DNA of 64,000 nt from Amycolatopsis tolypomycina (lineage in GTDB: Bacteria > Actinomycetota > Actinomycetes > Mycobacteriales > Pseudonocardiaceae), in the NCBI RefSeq assembly GCF_900105945.1, contig NZ_FNSO01000004.1, forward strand, positions 5,332,001 to 5,396,000, written 5' to 3'. The notes under the pieces are model-generated. The model made no database searches. It was not told the origin of the DNA and was given only the letters and a program-made list of their open reading frames with translations. Shown piece after piece: positions 53,507 through 61,394 of the stretch. Each line of letters opens with the position of its first letter. Position 1 is the stretch's first letter. The translations under genes were made by a program, and so were the position numbers.

Positions 53507-54262
53507 TCAAAAGCCTTTGGTCGGCCTGATGACAATTTCGTCCACCGACACGTGCCGTGGCCTGTCGACCGCGTATACGATCGCCTCGGCGACGTCGATT
53601 GCGGAGAGAATGTCTCCATCGGGCGGTGGTGGAAACCGCGCCATGGTTTCCGGCCGCATCGAGTTCTTCAGCTCGGTTTCGACCGACCCGGGCACGACGA
53701 CGGTTACCCGCACATGCCGATCCGTGATCTCCGCGCGCAAGGCATCGCTGAACGCCGCCAGCGCCGATTTCGTCGAACTGTACACGCTGCCGCCCGCGAA
53801 AGGGGTCCGGCCGGCTGTCGACCCTATGTTCACGATGTCGGCCACACCACGCTCGGCGCCGGCCGCGGCCTTCAGCAGGTGGGGAAGAGCGGCCTGTGTG
53901 ACGTGGAAAACCCCAGACAAGTTGACCGCCACCATCCGGTCCCACTCGGCGGTCACGGCGTCTTCGGCCTGGTCAAGGAACATGACACCGGCGTTGTTGA
54001 CGAGGATATCCAGCCTGCCGTGGCGCGCGACCACGTCGGACACGAGCCGAGCGGCCTGTTCGCGGACGGCGATGTCGGCTTCCACCGCCTCGGCCCGGCC
54101 TCCTGCCGCCACGATCTCCCGGCAGATCGTTTCCGTGCGTGCCCGACGGCGCGCCGCGGCCACCACCAGGGCCCCCCTCTTCGCCAACGCTCCGGCTGTC
54201 GCCGCACCGATTCCACTACTCGCCCCCGTGACCAGAGCCACGGTCCCGGCCGCCGGCGTCAC
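53507..54262 (-). CDS. Short-chain dehydrogenase/reductase
   Basis: A 251-residue classical SDR: LVTGASSGIGAATAGAL (NAD(P) site), LVNNAGVMFLDQAE, INIGS-type catalytic Ser (VNIGSTAGRTPFAGG) and YSSTKSAL (Tyr-x-x-x-Lys). The clavaldehyde-dehydrogenase/serine-dehydrogenase-like C-terminus VDEIVIRPTKGF is typical for NADP-dependent members. Start GTG overlaps the TauD-type gene stop (GTGA). Probably reduces or oxidises an intermediate made by the oxygenase. Confidence 0.92.
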   Translation of the reverse strand: MTPAAGTVALVTGASSGIGAATAGALAKRGALVVAAARRRARTETICREIVAAGGRAEAVEADIAVREQAARLVSDVVARHGRLDILVNNAGVMFLDQAEDAVTAEWDRMVAVNLSGVFHVTQAALPHLLKAAAGAERGVADIVNIGSTAGRTPFAGGSVYSSTKSALAAFSDALRAEITDRHVRVTVVVPGSVETELKNSMRPETMARFPPPPDGDILSAIDVAEAIVYAVDRPRHVSVDEIVIRPTKGF

Positions 54263-55158
54263 CTCGCACCTCCCGGTTCCGGTCGTTTCGTGAACAGCCC
54301 TCGAAGGATCTCCCGTGGGCTGCCGGGAGTGTTCTCGTACGATTTCCGGCCGTGACTTATCCGGTCGTTGGCGAAAATGACTGCCTGCCCCGGCTCGAGC
54401 ACTGTCTCCCAGTAGCACTCCGATTCCTGCAGCCTGAGATCGAGCAAGAACCTGATCCCGCGCAGAAGGTCGGTACCCGTGGCGTCGTCGCTTACGTGCC
54501 AGGTGTCCGTGCTCGACAGGGAAAACCGCGTGACCAGTCCCTCGTCGAGGATGGAGAACGCCGGCCCGGAGACACTTGCGTCGATTCCCGGCATGTTCGC
54601 GGACCGAACCAGGACGTCCGGCATCAGCAACGCCCGGGCCGCGGCGGGGTCTTCGCCTGCCAGCTTCGCGTAGGCCCCCGCCGAGTTGAAGAAGAAGGTT
54701 TCGCCCCCGGATGCCGCCGCACCGAGGCACAGCAGGGCCGAGGTCTTGACCTCGCCGATCCGCTGCAAGGTGCCGTCCGTGTGGGTGTCCTGCTTGTTCG
54801 TCGTCTGAAAAGACGGATGTGGGCTCTCCCCGCCTGGCCCCGCCGACACGGACATCCGGCTCAGGCCGACCTGCCCGATGCTGGCACTGCCGGCATACAC
54901 CGGCGGCACGAAGGGGTCGCCCAAACCGAGCTTCCCGGCCAGCACGAGAAGGGACTTCTCACTGCTGACCCCGGCTGCGGCCTGCACGATCGCCAGCCCG
55001 GACCGGTGGTACCTCGACGCGATCTCTTCACATTGCGCACTCGTGAGCAGTTCGAAGGAACTTACCGACACCGGGGGCGTCGTCCCGAGCTCCGAAAATG
55101 ACGGAACATTCTTCAGGACCGGCCGGCTGCCGGACGTTGCCGTGAGTTCTCCGTTCAT
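54259..55158 (-). CDS. TauD/TfdA-type Fe(II)/2-oxoglutarate dioxygenase
   Basis: A 299-residue TauD-like oxygenase. The 2-His-1-carboxylate triad is visible as His126-x-Asp128 (QDTHTDG) and His269 (RISHGRKSYENT), with Arg282 (PREILRGLF) for 2-oxoglutarate. It hydroxylates, desaturates or cleaves an activated C-H bond. ATG at 55,158 with TAGGTGG upstream; a GTG nine bases earlier is possible. It leads a coupled pair with the SDR. Substrate unknown. Confidence 0.9.
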   Translation of the reverse strand: MNGELTATSGSRPVLKNVPSFSELGTTPPVSVSSFELLTSAQCEEIASRYHRSGLAIVQAAAGVSSEKSLLVLAGKLGLGDPFVPPVYAGSASIGQVGLSRMSVSAGPGGESPHPSFQTTNKQDTHTDGTLQRIGEVKTSALLCLGAAASGGETFFFNSAGAYAKLAGEDPAAARALLMPDVLVRSANMPGIDASVSGPAFSILDEGLVTRFSLSSTDTWHVSDDATGTDLLRGIRFLLDLRLQESECYWETVLEPGQAVIFANDRISHGRKSYENTPGSPREILRGLFTKRPEPGGAR

Positions 55159-55186
55159 GATCGCCACCTATTCAGGGTCGAACGTT

Positions 55187-55975
55187 TCAAGGCGCCACTC
55201 GGCCGTGCAGGTCGAAAGCCAGGTGCGTGATGGGCATGCGCGCCGACCACGCCTGCTCCATCTGCCGGGCAACCCGGTCGATCTCATATTGCGGATACGA
55301 CGGGAACTTCGCTTCCTCCGATCGTGTGCGAAGGCTCAGGAAATGCATGAGAGCGCGAGCGTTGCACGTGGCGTACAGCGATGTATATATCCCCGACGGC
55401 AGGACCGTCCTCGCTATCTCCCTGGACACGCCCGCGCCCAGCATGGCCGTGTACGCCGACCACGCCGTCCGGTAGGCGGGTACCACCTGCCGGCGGACCA
55501 GCCGGTGATCCTCACTCGTGCCGGCCAGGTACCGGTACTCGCCCGGCTTGCCCTCCTGACGCAGCGCCCGCTCGGAGTCCGGCAGGTAGAACACGGGGTA
55601 CAGCTGCCGATATCTCGCGCTCTCTTCGTTGAACGACCACATGCGATGACGCATCAGGTGGCGCACCGTAAAGATCGGCGCCTCGACGTAAAAGGTCAAG
55701 AGGTTGTGCTCGAACGGACTTCCGTGCCTGTTCCTGATCATGTAGTTGATCAGGCCGGTGCAGTAGTCCTTTCCTTTTTCTTCCAGCAACGAATCGGACC
55801 CGACGGTCGACACGCGAGCCGCCCGGACGACATCCATGTCCGTTGCGGAACAGGTCACCAGATCCACGGAGAAGTCGCTTCTCAAGACGACCTCGGGAGA
55901 TCCGGCGACATCGCCGACCGCACCGGCGGCCTTTTCGCCATTGAACATGAGATTGTTTGTCTGCCCGTCGACCAT
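55187..55975 (-). CDS. thyX: ThyX-type flavin-dependent thymidylate synthase homologue
   Basis: A 262-residue ThyX-fold protein. The signature RHRMWSFNEES (residues 109-119) fits RHRxxSxNxxSxR, followed by ARYRQL. SPFEHNLLTFYVEAPIFTVRHLMR and RTVLPSGIYTSLYATCNARALMHFL complete the FAD/dUMP site. ThyX methylates dUMP at C5 with methylene-tetrahydrofolate. Its place inside a cluster suggests either a modified pyrimidine building block (as PolB in polyoxin biosynthesis) or a resistant duplicate enzyme. ATG at 55,975. Confidence 0.92.
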   Translation of the reverse strand: MVDGQTNNLMFNGEKAAGAVGDVAGSPEVVLRSDFSVDLVTCSATDMDVVRAARVSTVGSDSLLEEKGKDYCTGLINYMIRNRHGSPFEHNLLTFYVEAPIFTVRHLMRHRMWSFNEESARYRQLYPVFYLPDSERALRQEGKPGEYRYLAGTSEDHRLVRRQVVPAYRTAWSAYTAMLGAGVSREIARTVLPSGIYTSLYATCNARALMHFLSLRTRSEEAKFPSYPQYEIDRVARQMEQAWSARMPITHLAFDLHGRVAP

Positions 55976-56050
55976 TTCGGCACACCTTCGATAGGGAATG
56001 CGGGAAAGACAAAGCGCACGGTCGCGGCAAGAGTTCCTGTCCGCGGTCTC

Positions 56051-56081
56051 TCGTGCTACGAGATCATCGTAGGTGACACGA
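56051..56081. promoter_or_regulatory. Inverted repeat in the thyX upstream region
   Basis: TCGTG-CTACGA-GATCA-TCGTAG-GTGA-CACGA forms an inner perfect 6-bp stem and an outer 5-bp stem with a bulge. It lies about 80 bases before the thyX ATG, in the 190-base gap after the first MFS gene stop. It could be that gene's terminator or an operator for thyX. No U-tract is seen. Confidence 0.45.
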
Positions 56082-56166
56082 CTGCGTCCGGGCCACCGTT
56101 CAACGTTTCCGCAGAGGACGGCACATCGGCTCGGCGGCCGGGTTCGCAGGGGCGGCCGGCGGGGTG

Positions 56167-57369
56167 CTACGCGGCAGCCGCGTCGAGTTCGCGGCCGGTC
56201 ACCGCGTGCTGCGGCAGCCGGGACCTGAGGAAGCAGAGGCCCACCATGGCCACCACGGCACCAGCGGCGACGATGAACCAGGGCAGCCACGACGTCGTCG
56301 AGAACAGCGCGACCACCAACGGCGCGAGGACCCCGGCCGCCGTCGAGGCGTATTGGTAGGCCGCCAGATAACGGCCTCGGGCAGCTCGGGGCGCGGCGGC
56401 TTCGGCGAGGGCGTTGGCTCGCGGCCCCAGCACCAGGCTCGCGGCCCCGATGACCAGGGTGACCGCGAGCAGGTACACGGGCTGCCAGTTGGACGGAACC
56501 AGCACCGCGCCAACCGAGAGCACCGCCCAGGCGGCGTAGAGACCGGTTCCGTACACCATGGCTGTCATCCGGGTGAGGCGGCGAGTGGCTCGCAGCGCGA
56601 AGGTCCCGCCGATGCTGGTGACAACCGACAGCAGCGCGAGGACGGCCCCGGGCAGCCACGTGGGACCGCGGAGGACTTCGAGAACGTAAACCGGCACGCC
56701 GACCAGGAAGAAGTCCACCGGGACGACGAACAGGACACTCACCACGATCAGGGCCAGGTACGGCCGGTCACGCAGCACCTTCCCGTCGGCGACGCCGGCT
56801 TCGTGATGGACGTGCGGCACCTTGAGGAACAACGTCAGCAGCACGGCGGCGACGATGAAGCTCACGGCGTCGGAAGCCACCGCGATGCGGTACCCGGCCG
56901 GGCCCGCACCGGTCAGGATGCCGCCCACGACCAGGCCGCCCAGCCCGAAACAGGCGCTGCGCACCATCCCCACGACCGCAAACGGGCGGTCCTTGGCTCC
57001 CGGACCGGCCACATCGGCGACCAGGCCGAACAGCGAGCTGTAGAACGTCTGCTGACCGGCCGCGAGCAGAACCGCGGCCGCGAACACGAGCGCGCCGCTG
57101 TCCGCGGCCAGGTAGGCCGCGGCTCCGGCCGCCTGCAGGAACTGGGCGGTGATGACCAGTGCACGGGGACCGAACCGGTCGGCGAGCCGCCCGACCACCG
57201 GCGGTGCCAGGAGTCCTGCCGCCGTGCCGACGGCGATGATCGTTCCGGCGACACCGACCGGCAGGCCGACGACGCGGGTCGCGTACACCAACGCCAATGG
57301 GAGGAAAAGCCCCGAACCGAAGTTGTCGATGCCGAGCGAAACCAGCAGGACCGCCTGATTCTTCGTCAC
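56167..57369 (-). CDS. MFS transporter (first of two)
   Basis: A 400-residue major-facilitator protein with twelve predicted helices. The start VTKNQAVLLVSLGIDNFGSGLF and the loop VVGRLADRFGPRALVI carry the MFS motif A-like D-R-x-G. It resembles drug/product exporters of the EntS/multidrug type. GTG at 57,369. Position between biosynthetic genes suggests product export and self-resistance. Confidence 0.9.
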   Translation of the reverse strand: MTKNQAVLLVSLGIDNFGSGLFLPLALVYATRVVGLPVGVAGTIIAVGTAAGLLAPPVVGRLADRFGPRALVITAQFLQAAGAAAYLAADSGALVFAAAVLLAAGQQTFYSSLFGLVADVAGPGAKDRPFAVVGMVRSACFGLGGLVVGGILTGAGPAGYRIAVASDAVSFIVAAVLLTLFLKVPHVHHEAGVADGKVLRDRPYLALIVVSVLFVVPVDFFLVGVPVYVLEVLRGPTWLPGAVLALLSVVTSIGGTFALRATRRLTRMTAMVYGTGLYAAWAVLSVGAVLVPSNWQPVYLLAVTLVIGAASLVLGPRANALAEAAAPRAARGRYLAAYQYASTAAGVLAPLVVALFSTTSWLPWFIVAAGAVVAMVGLCFLRSRLPQHAVTGRELDAAAA

Positions 57370-57450
57370 GCTACCCCATATCGAGCCGCCGCCGAACCCT
57401 TTCGGACAAGCTAGCACGATCGACCGGCGTTGATCACCCAGCCGCTACGG

Positions 57451-58452
57451 TTATTCCAGGTCAAACGACATGAGCGTCTTTCTCATCAGATACGGACCGG
57501 ACCGGACGGCCGGGTACCGAGGCGGGTTCGCCCCGTCCGTGCAGGTCGGAATGCATTCGATCAGAGCATCGAAGTTCGGCTGGTGGAAGAACGCGATCGA
57601 ATAGCGTTCCGTCAACGCTTTGTCGCGAGGCGGGTTGACGACGCGATGCACCGTGCTGACCCACTTGCCGTTCGTCCAGGTCTCCATCAGGTCGCCGATG
57701 TTGATCACCAGCCCACCGGCCACCGACGGCACATCCAGCCACTTCTTCCCGCGACCGAGAACCTGCAGTCCGCCGGCGGCTTCGTCCCGGTGCAGAATCG
57801 TCAGGCTTCCCCAGTCGCTGTGCTCGCCCTTCCGCGTTTGCCCCGGCACCGGCGGAACCAGCTGGGGTGGATAGTAGTTCGCAACCAGGTTGGACATGTG
57901 CTTGTCCGTCTTGTCGTCGAACCAGTGTTCTTCCAGATCGAGCGCGATGGCGAACAGCCGCATGAGGTCGGCGGCCAGCCGCTCCATTTCCGCATAGTAG
58001 CCCCGGAAGGCAGCGGAAAATCCCCGGATGTCCGGCCACCGGTTCGGCAGCCCGACCAGCGGCGAAGTCCCCGGAGGCAGTAAGGCCGCCCCCTCGGGCT
58101 CTCCGAGCCGGTTGACCGTATAGGTCTGGGACAGATCGGGAAGGACCCCCGCCCGCTTCGTGACCCCGTTCGACGCGGCGAGGCTGCCCGCCCTGCCGTA
58201 GCCACGCATCAGCGGGTCCCGCGGATGGCTGAGCAGCTCGTGCTTCACCGCTACCGGCAGCGCGAAGAAGCTGCTGACCCCGGCCATCAGCTCGGCGACA
58301 GCAGCGTCCGGCACCCCGTGGCCGGTCACGACGAAGAACCCGCTCGTTTCGCACACGCGCCCGATCCGATGCGCCAGAGCCCTTCTCTGCCCGGCGCTCC
58401 CGGAACGGCTCCCGCGCAGATCGATCACCGGCACGAAGCCGTCGTCCACCAT
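57451..58452 (-). CDS. Isopenicillin-N-synthase-like Fe(II)/2-oxoglutarate oxygenase
   Basis: A 333-residue oxygenase of the DIOX_N/2OG-FeII_Oxy type. The N-terminal VPVIDLRGS and SGFFVVTGHGVPD are diagnostic. Ligands are His211 and Asp213 (GEHSDWG) and His269 (STVHRVVNPP), with Arg283-Ser (ERYSIAFF) for 2-oxoglutarate. Family members hydroxylate, epoxidise or form rings in natural product pathways. ATG at 58,452 has GAGGAGAGGGCGG upstream; an ATG at 58,491 that overlaps the StrR-like stop (ATGA) is an alternative and implies coupling. Confidence 0.92.
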   Translation of the reverse strand: MVDDGFVPVIDLRGSRSGSAGQRRALAHRIGRVCETSGFFVVTGHGVPDAAVAELMAGVSSFFALPVAVKHELLSHPRDPLMRGYGRAGSLAASNGVTKRAGVLPDLSQTYTVNRLGEPEGAALLPPGTSPLVGLPNRWPDIRGFSAAFRGYYAEMERLAADLMRLFAIALDLEEHWFDDKTDKHMSNLVANYYPPQLVPPVPGQTRKGEHSDWGSLTILHRDEAAGGLQVLGRGKKWLDVPSVAGGLVINIGDLMETWTNGKWVSTVHRVVNPPRDKALTERYSIAFFHQPNFDALIECIPTCTDGANPPRYPAVRSGPYLMRKTLMSFDLE

Positions 58453-58487
58453 GAATCCGCCCTCTCCTCGAACCGCCGTTTCGGGTT

Positions 58488-59486
58488 TCATCGCTCACGT
58501 CCGGCTTCCGGATCAGCACTCTCTTCCCGTTGCCGCTCGAGCCGGCCGGCGAGCTCGTGCCACGCCGCCGCGTTCATCCGGGAAATTCTGGCCAGTACGT
58601 CTTCGCAGTGCGGGGGGATGTCGTTCACGAACCTCTTCCAGCCTCGCACATCCGCGGTATGTGCGACCAGCCACCGCAACAACGCACGGCCTCTTTCGCT
58701 GAACCTGAGCGACGGGTCTCTCGCGAGCGTCCGCAGAATCGTGAGTTCCCCTGTTTCCGGCGAATTCCCGTTCCCCGCTTCGCCCGCCCGTGGCACGACG
58801 TTCCGGTTCGGGCCCCGGTCGGCGCGACGCTGGTTCTCGGGGACCGGGCTCAGGCCGGCACGAACCCGCTCACGCACGTCCCGTGCCGTCGCCACCGCTA
58901 TTCCGGCGGCTCGGGAGATTGCCCGCAGGGAGGCGTCCGGGTTTTCCGCCATCAGCTGCGCAGCCAGTCTGCGACCCGGCTCCGTGCTGAGCGGCCGGAC
59001 CCGGCCGTCCCGGCCGACTCTTGCCGCCGTCCCGGAGTTTTCGCCACTCGACTGCGCGCGGATGCTTCGTATCGTCTTGGTCGACAGGCCCGTGGCCGAA
59101 GCGATCGTACGGTCCGACAAATAGGGCCGGACGGCGCAGATCCGGGTCGCGGCGGCGGCGCGGTCGGCCAGCGAAAGCGGCAGCCCGTGCGTGATGTTCG
59201 CACGAACACCCAGGATGAACGAAGAGTCGTCATCGCCTTCGTAATACTGCACGTCGATACGATCTTCGCGGCGAAGTTCGGCGGCGCGCAGCCGATGCAT
59301 GCCATCGATGACCCTCGATGTCGACTTCTGCACGAGAATCGGAGGAAAGGCGACACCGGACTCGGCCAGCAACCGAATGTGCTCGTCGTTCTCGCCGTCC
59401 AGCCTCGGTGAGTCGGCCCGGACAAGGGAGTCGATCGGAACGCTTTCCACCGGCACTCGCGCGAGATCATCGGTGCCTCCTGTCAT
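58488..59486 (-). CDS. StrR-like ParB/HTH pathway-specific regulator
   Basis: A 332-residue protein like StrR, Bbr, KasT and NovG. An N-terminal ParB/sulfiredoxin-like domain (VPIDSLVRADSPRLDGENDEHIRLLAES...VIDGMHRLRAAELR) is followed by central HTH segments (LSDRTIASATGLSTKTIRSIR; ASLRAISRAAGIAVATARDVRERV) and a helical C-terminus. StrR-type activators bind GTTCGACTG-N11-CAGTCGAAC-type sites in aminoglycoside, glycopeptide and aminocoumarin clusters. ATG at 59,486 with GGGGGGGAG. It very likely switches on the surrounding cluster. Confidence 0.9.
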   Translation of the reverse strand: MTGGTDDLARVPVESVPIDSLVRADSPRLDGENDEHIRLLAESGVAFPPILVQKSTSRVIDGMHRLRAAELRREDRIDVQYYEGDDDSSFILGVRANITHGLPLSLADRAAAATRICAVRPYLSDRTIASATGLSTKTIRSIRAQSSGENSGTAARVGRDGRVRPLSTEPGRRLAAQLMAENPDASLRAISRAAGIAVATARDVRERVRAGLSPVPENQRRADRGPNRNVVPRAGEAGNGNSPETGELTILRTLARDPSLRFSERGRALLRWLVAHTADVRGWKRFVNDIPPHCEDVLARISRMNAAAWHELAGRLERQREESADPEAGRER

Positions 59487-59565
59487 GGGCACTACTCCCC
59501 CCCCACGCTCGAATCGTGGTCCGGTCATGAATGTTCGACCGAAACCGCGTTCCCGGTTGAACACG

Positions 59566-60207
59566 TCAGAAGGACCGGGGACGGTCCCAGCCATCGGGCA
59601 GCGACTCCGGTGGCTCCCAGCCGGCCGCGGGGCGGAAGTCACACCAGGTTCCGTCGAAGGGGAACCGGCCGTGCCGGACGAGCTCGAGGGCGGCCTCTCC
59701 GGCGGCCCGGACCGCGTCCGCGTCCTCGACCCAGTAATGGTCGTAACGCAGGAATTCGGTGAACAGATCCTCGTCCTTCCACTCCCACCGGCGGTCGGGA
59801 GTGACGACGATGTCGAGGTCGTGATCCGTGGTGTCGATCCCGGCCAATCCGTCGTCCGACCACCTTTCGGACGGTCGTTCGAGGTTGACGTACCAGTTGC
59901 GGAACTCGTGGCCGGCCCCGAAGAACCACCAGACGGAGAAGCCGGTGCCCACGGGGTGGAACATCAGAGCATCACCCCTCCAAGGGCTTTCGTCGAAGGA
60001 TTTCGGGGTGGTTTCCCACTCGGCGAACGGGACCTCGGAAAAGGCCCGGCCGTCCGCCGCGATCACGTCACGGCTCGGGCTGCCGTCCGGAACCCACAGC
60101 GCGAGCCCGCGCTCGTCGTCACTCACGGTCCGGCCCACCCACACCCGGGTCAGCCGGTCGTGCTCGAAATGCCTGCGCAGCACCGTGCTGCCGGTCGGCA
60201 AGGTCAT
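59566..60207 (-). CDS. DUF402 (FomD-like) protein
   Basis: A 213-residue DUF402 protein: WWFFGAGHEFRNWYVNLERPSERW, DTTDHDLDIVVTPDRRWEWKDEDLF is the metal-binding Asp/Glu core, and a C-terminal helix follows. FomD in fosfomycin clusters hydrolyses CMP-linked phosphonates, and other members are nucleoside diphosphatases; the substrate here is unknown but a nucleotide-linked intermediate is plausible. The ATG overlaps the second MFS gene stop (ATGA). Confidence 0.85.
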   Translation of the reverse strand: MTLPTGSTVLRRHFEHDRLTRVWVGRTVSDDERGLALWVPDGSPSRDVIAADGRAFSEVPFAEWETTPKSFDESPWRGDALMFHPVGTGFSVWWFFGAGHEFRNWYVNLERPSERWSDDGLAGIDTTDHDLDIVVTPDRRWEWKDEDLFTEFLRYDHYWVEDADAVRAAGEAALELVRHGRFPFDGTWCDFRPAAGWEPPESLPDGWDRPRSF

Positions 60208-61394
60208 CGGGGCATCGACTCCGGTCGCTCGGCGGGGGCCCGGTCCTCGGCTCGATCGCCGTGGGCGAAAGCGCCCACCAGCAGGGGAACCGCCATGACC
60301 GCCAGACTGGCCATGGCGACGGGCAGGGACACCCACCGGGTGAGCGTCCCGACGAACACCGGGCTCACGAGAAACGCGGTGTAGGAGACCGCAGAAGCGA
60401 TCGAGACCAGGTACCCGGTCGAGTCTCGCGTCCCCGCGTGGCTCAGCAGCACGGGCACGACCGGCCCGAACGCCAGCCCGGCGATGGCGAATCCGGCCAG
60501 CGACACCGGCACGGACGGGGAAAGCGACCCGGCGACGATCCCGGCGGCGCCTCCGATCGCGGCGATCACGATCAGCCGGCGAAGACGCAGCCCCGGCATT
60601 TTGCGGACAGCGACACGGGACGCGGTCATCGCCGCCATGTACACCGCCGGCGCTGTGCTCGCCAGGGCCGGCGCCGCCCCGCGGAGGTCCTCCAGCACCA
60701 GGACCGACCACTGCTCCACCGCGTTTTCCACCACCAGCACACATCCGCCCAACGCACCGAGCCCGGCGCCCAGCAACCACAGCGTCCGTCGCCGCGCACC
60801 GCCCGCCGCCGGCCGGCCGTCGCCGGCCGTCACCGGACGGCGCCCGGTCCGCAGCAACGGCAGCCCCACCAGGAAGAGCAGGACCGCACAGACCACCAGG
60901 ACGACGTGCGTTCCGGCGCCGAGCTGCCGGGCGAGACCCGTGATGGGGGCGGCGGCGATGACGGCGACGGGGAACGCGGCGTGCACGATCTGGAAGTGCG
61001 GTGCCGACGTTTCCCGCTCGTGCCGGGCGGTCGCCGCGTTGAGGCAGACATCCACCGCACCACTGGTCGCCCCGACCGCGAACAGCGTGCCGGCGAGGGC
61101 GGTCAGGCCGGTCACCGAACCCAGCGCCAGGACGGCGACGGCCATCGCGGCCACGCTGCAGAACAACGCCCGGTACTCGCGGCCCACAGCGAGCCTGCCG
61201 ATCAGGGCCATGGCGGGGATGGCGCCGAGGGGCACCGCGGTGAGGACGACGCCCAGCATGGCGGGCGTGGCGCTGTCCGTTTCGGCCACGGCGGGCAGCA
61301 AGGCCGACCACGTACCCCAGAAGGCTCCCCACGCCCCGCTCACGACGACGAGCCGACGGCCGGTCGCCGGACGCACCGCGGTACCGGCGGTCAC
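60204..61394 (-). CDS. MFS transporter (second of two)
   Basis: A 396-residue major-facilitator protein with twelve helices. LVVVSGAWGAFWGTWSALLPAVAE is the first helix, and the fucose-permease/FucP-like pattern of paired glycines follows. Sugar or glycoconjugate transport is a reasonable inference, given the GH31 gene it is coupled to. GTG at 61,394 overlaps the GH31 stop (GTGA), and its stop overlaps the DUF402 ATG. Confidence 0.88.
   Translation of the reverse strand: MTAGTAVRPATGRRLVVVSGAWGAFWGTWSALLPAVAETDSATPAMLGVVLTAVPLGAIPAMALIGRLAVGREYRALFCSVAAMAVAVLALGSVTGLTALAGTLFAVGATSGAVDVCLNAATARHERETSAPHFQIVHAAFPVAVIAAAPITGLARQLGAGTHVVLVVCAVLLFLVGLPLLRTGRRPVTAGDGRPAAGGARRRTLWLLGAGLGALGGCVLVVENAVEQWSVLVLEDLRGAAPALASTAPAVYMAAMTASRVAVRKMPGLRLRRLIVIAAIGGAAGIVAGSLSPSVPVSLAGFAIAGLAFGPVVPVLLSHAGTRDSTGYLVSIASAVSYTAFLVSPVFVGTLTRWVSLPVAMASLAVMAVPLLVGAFAHGDRAEDRAPAERPESMPR

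Noticed and set aside
56164..57414. A 416-residue plus-strand frame opposite the first MFS gene
   Set aside because: Gly/Arg/His-rich antisense shadow. The minus strand has clear transmembrane helices and MFS motifs.
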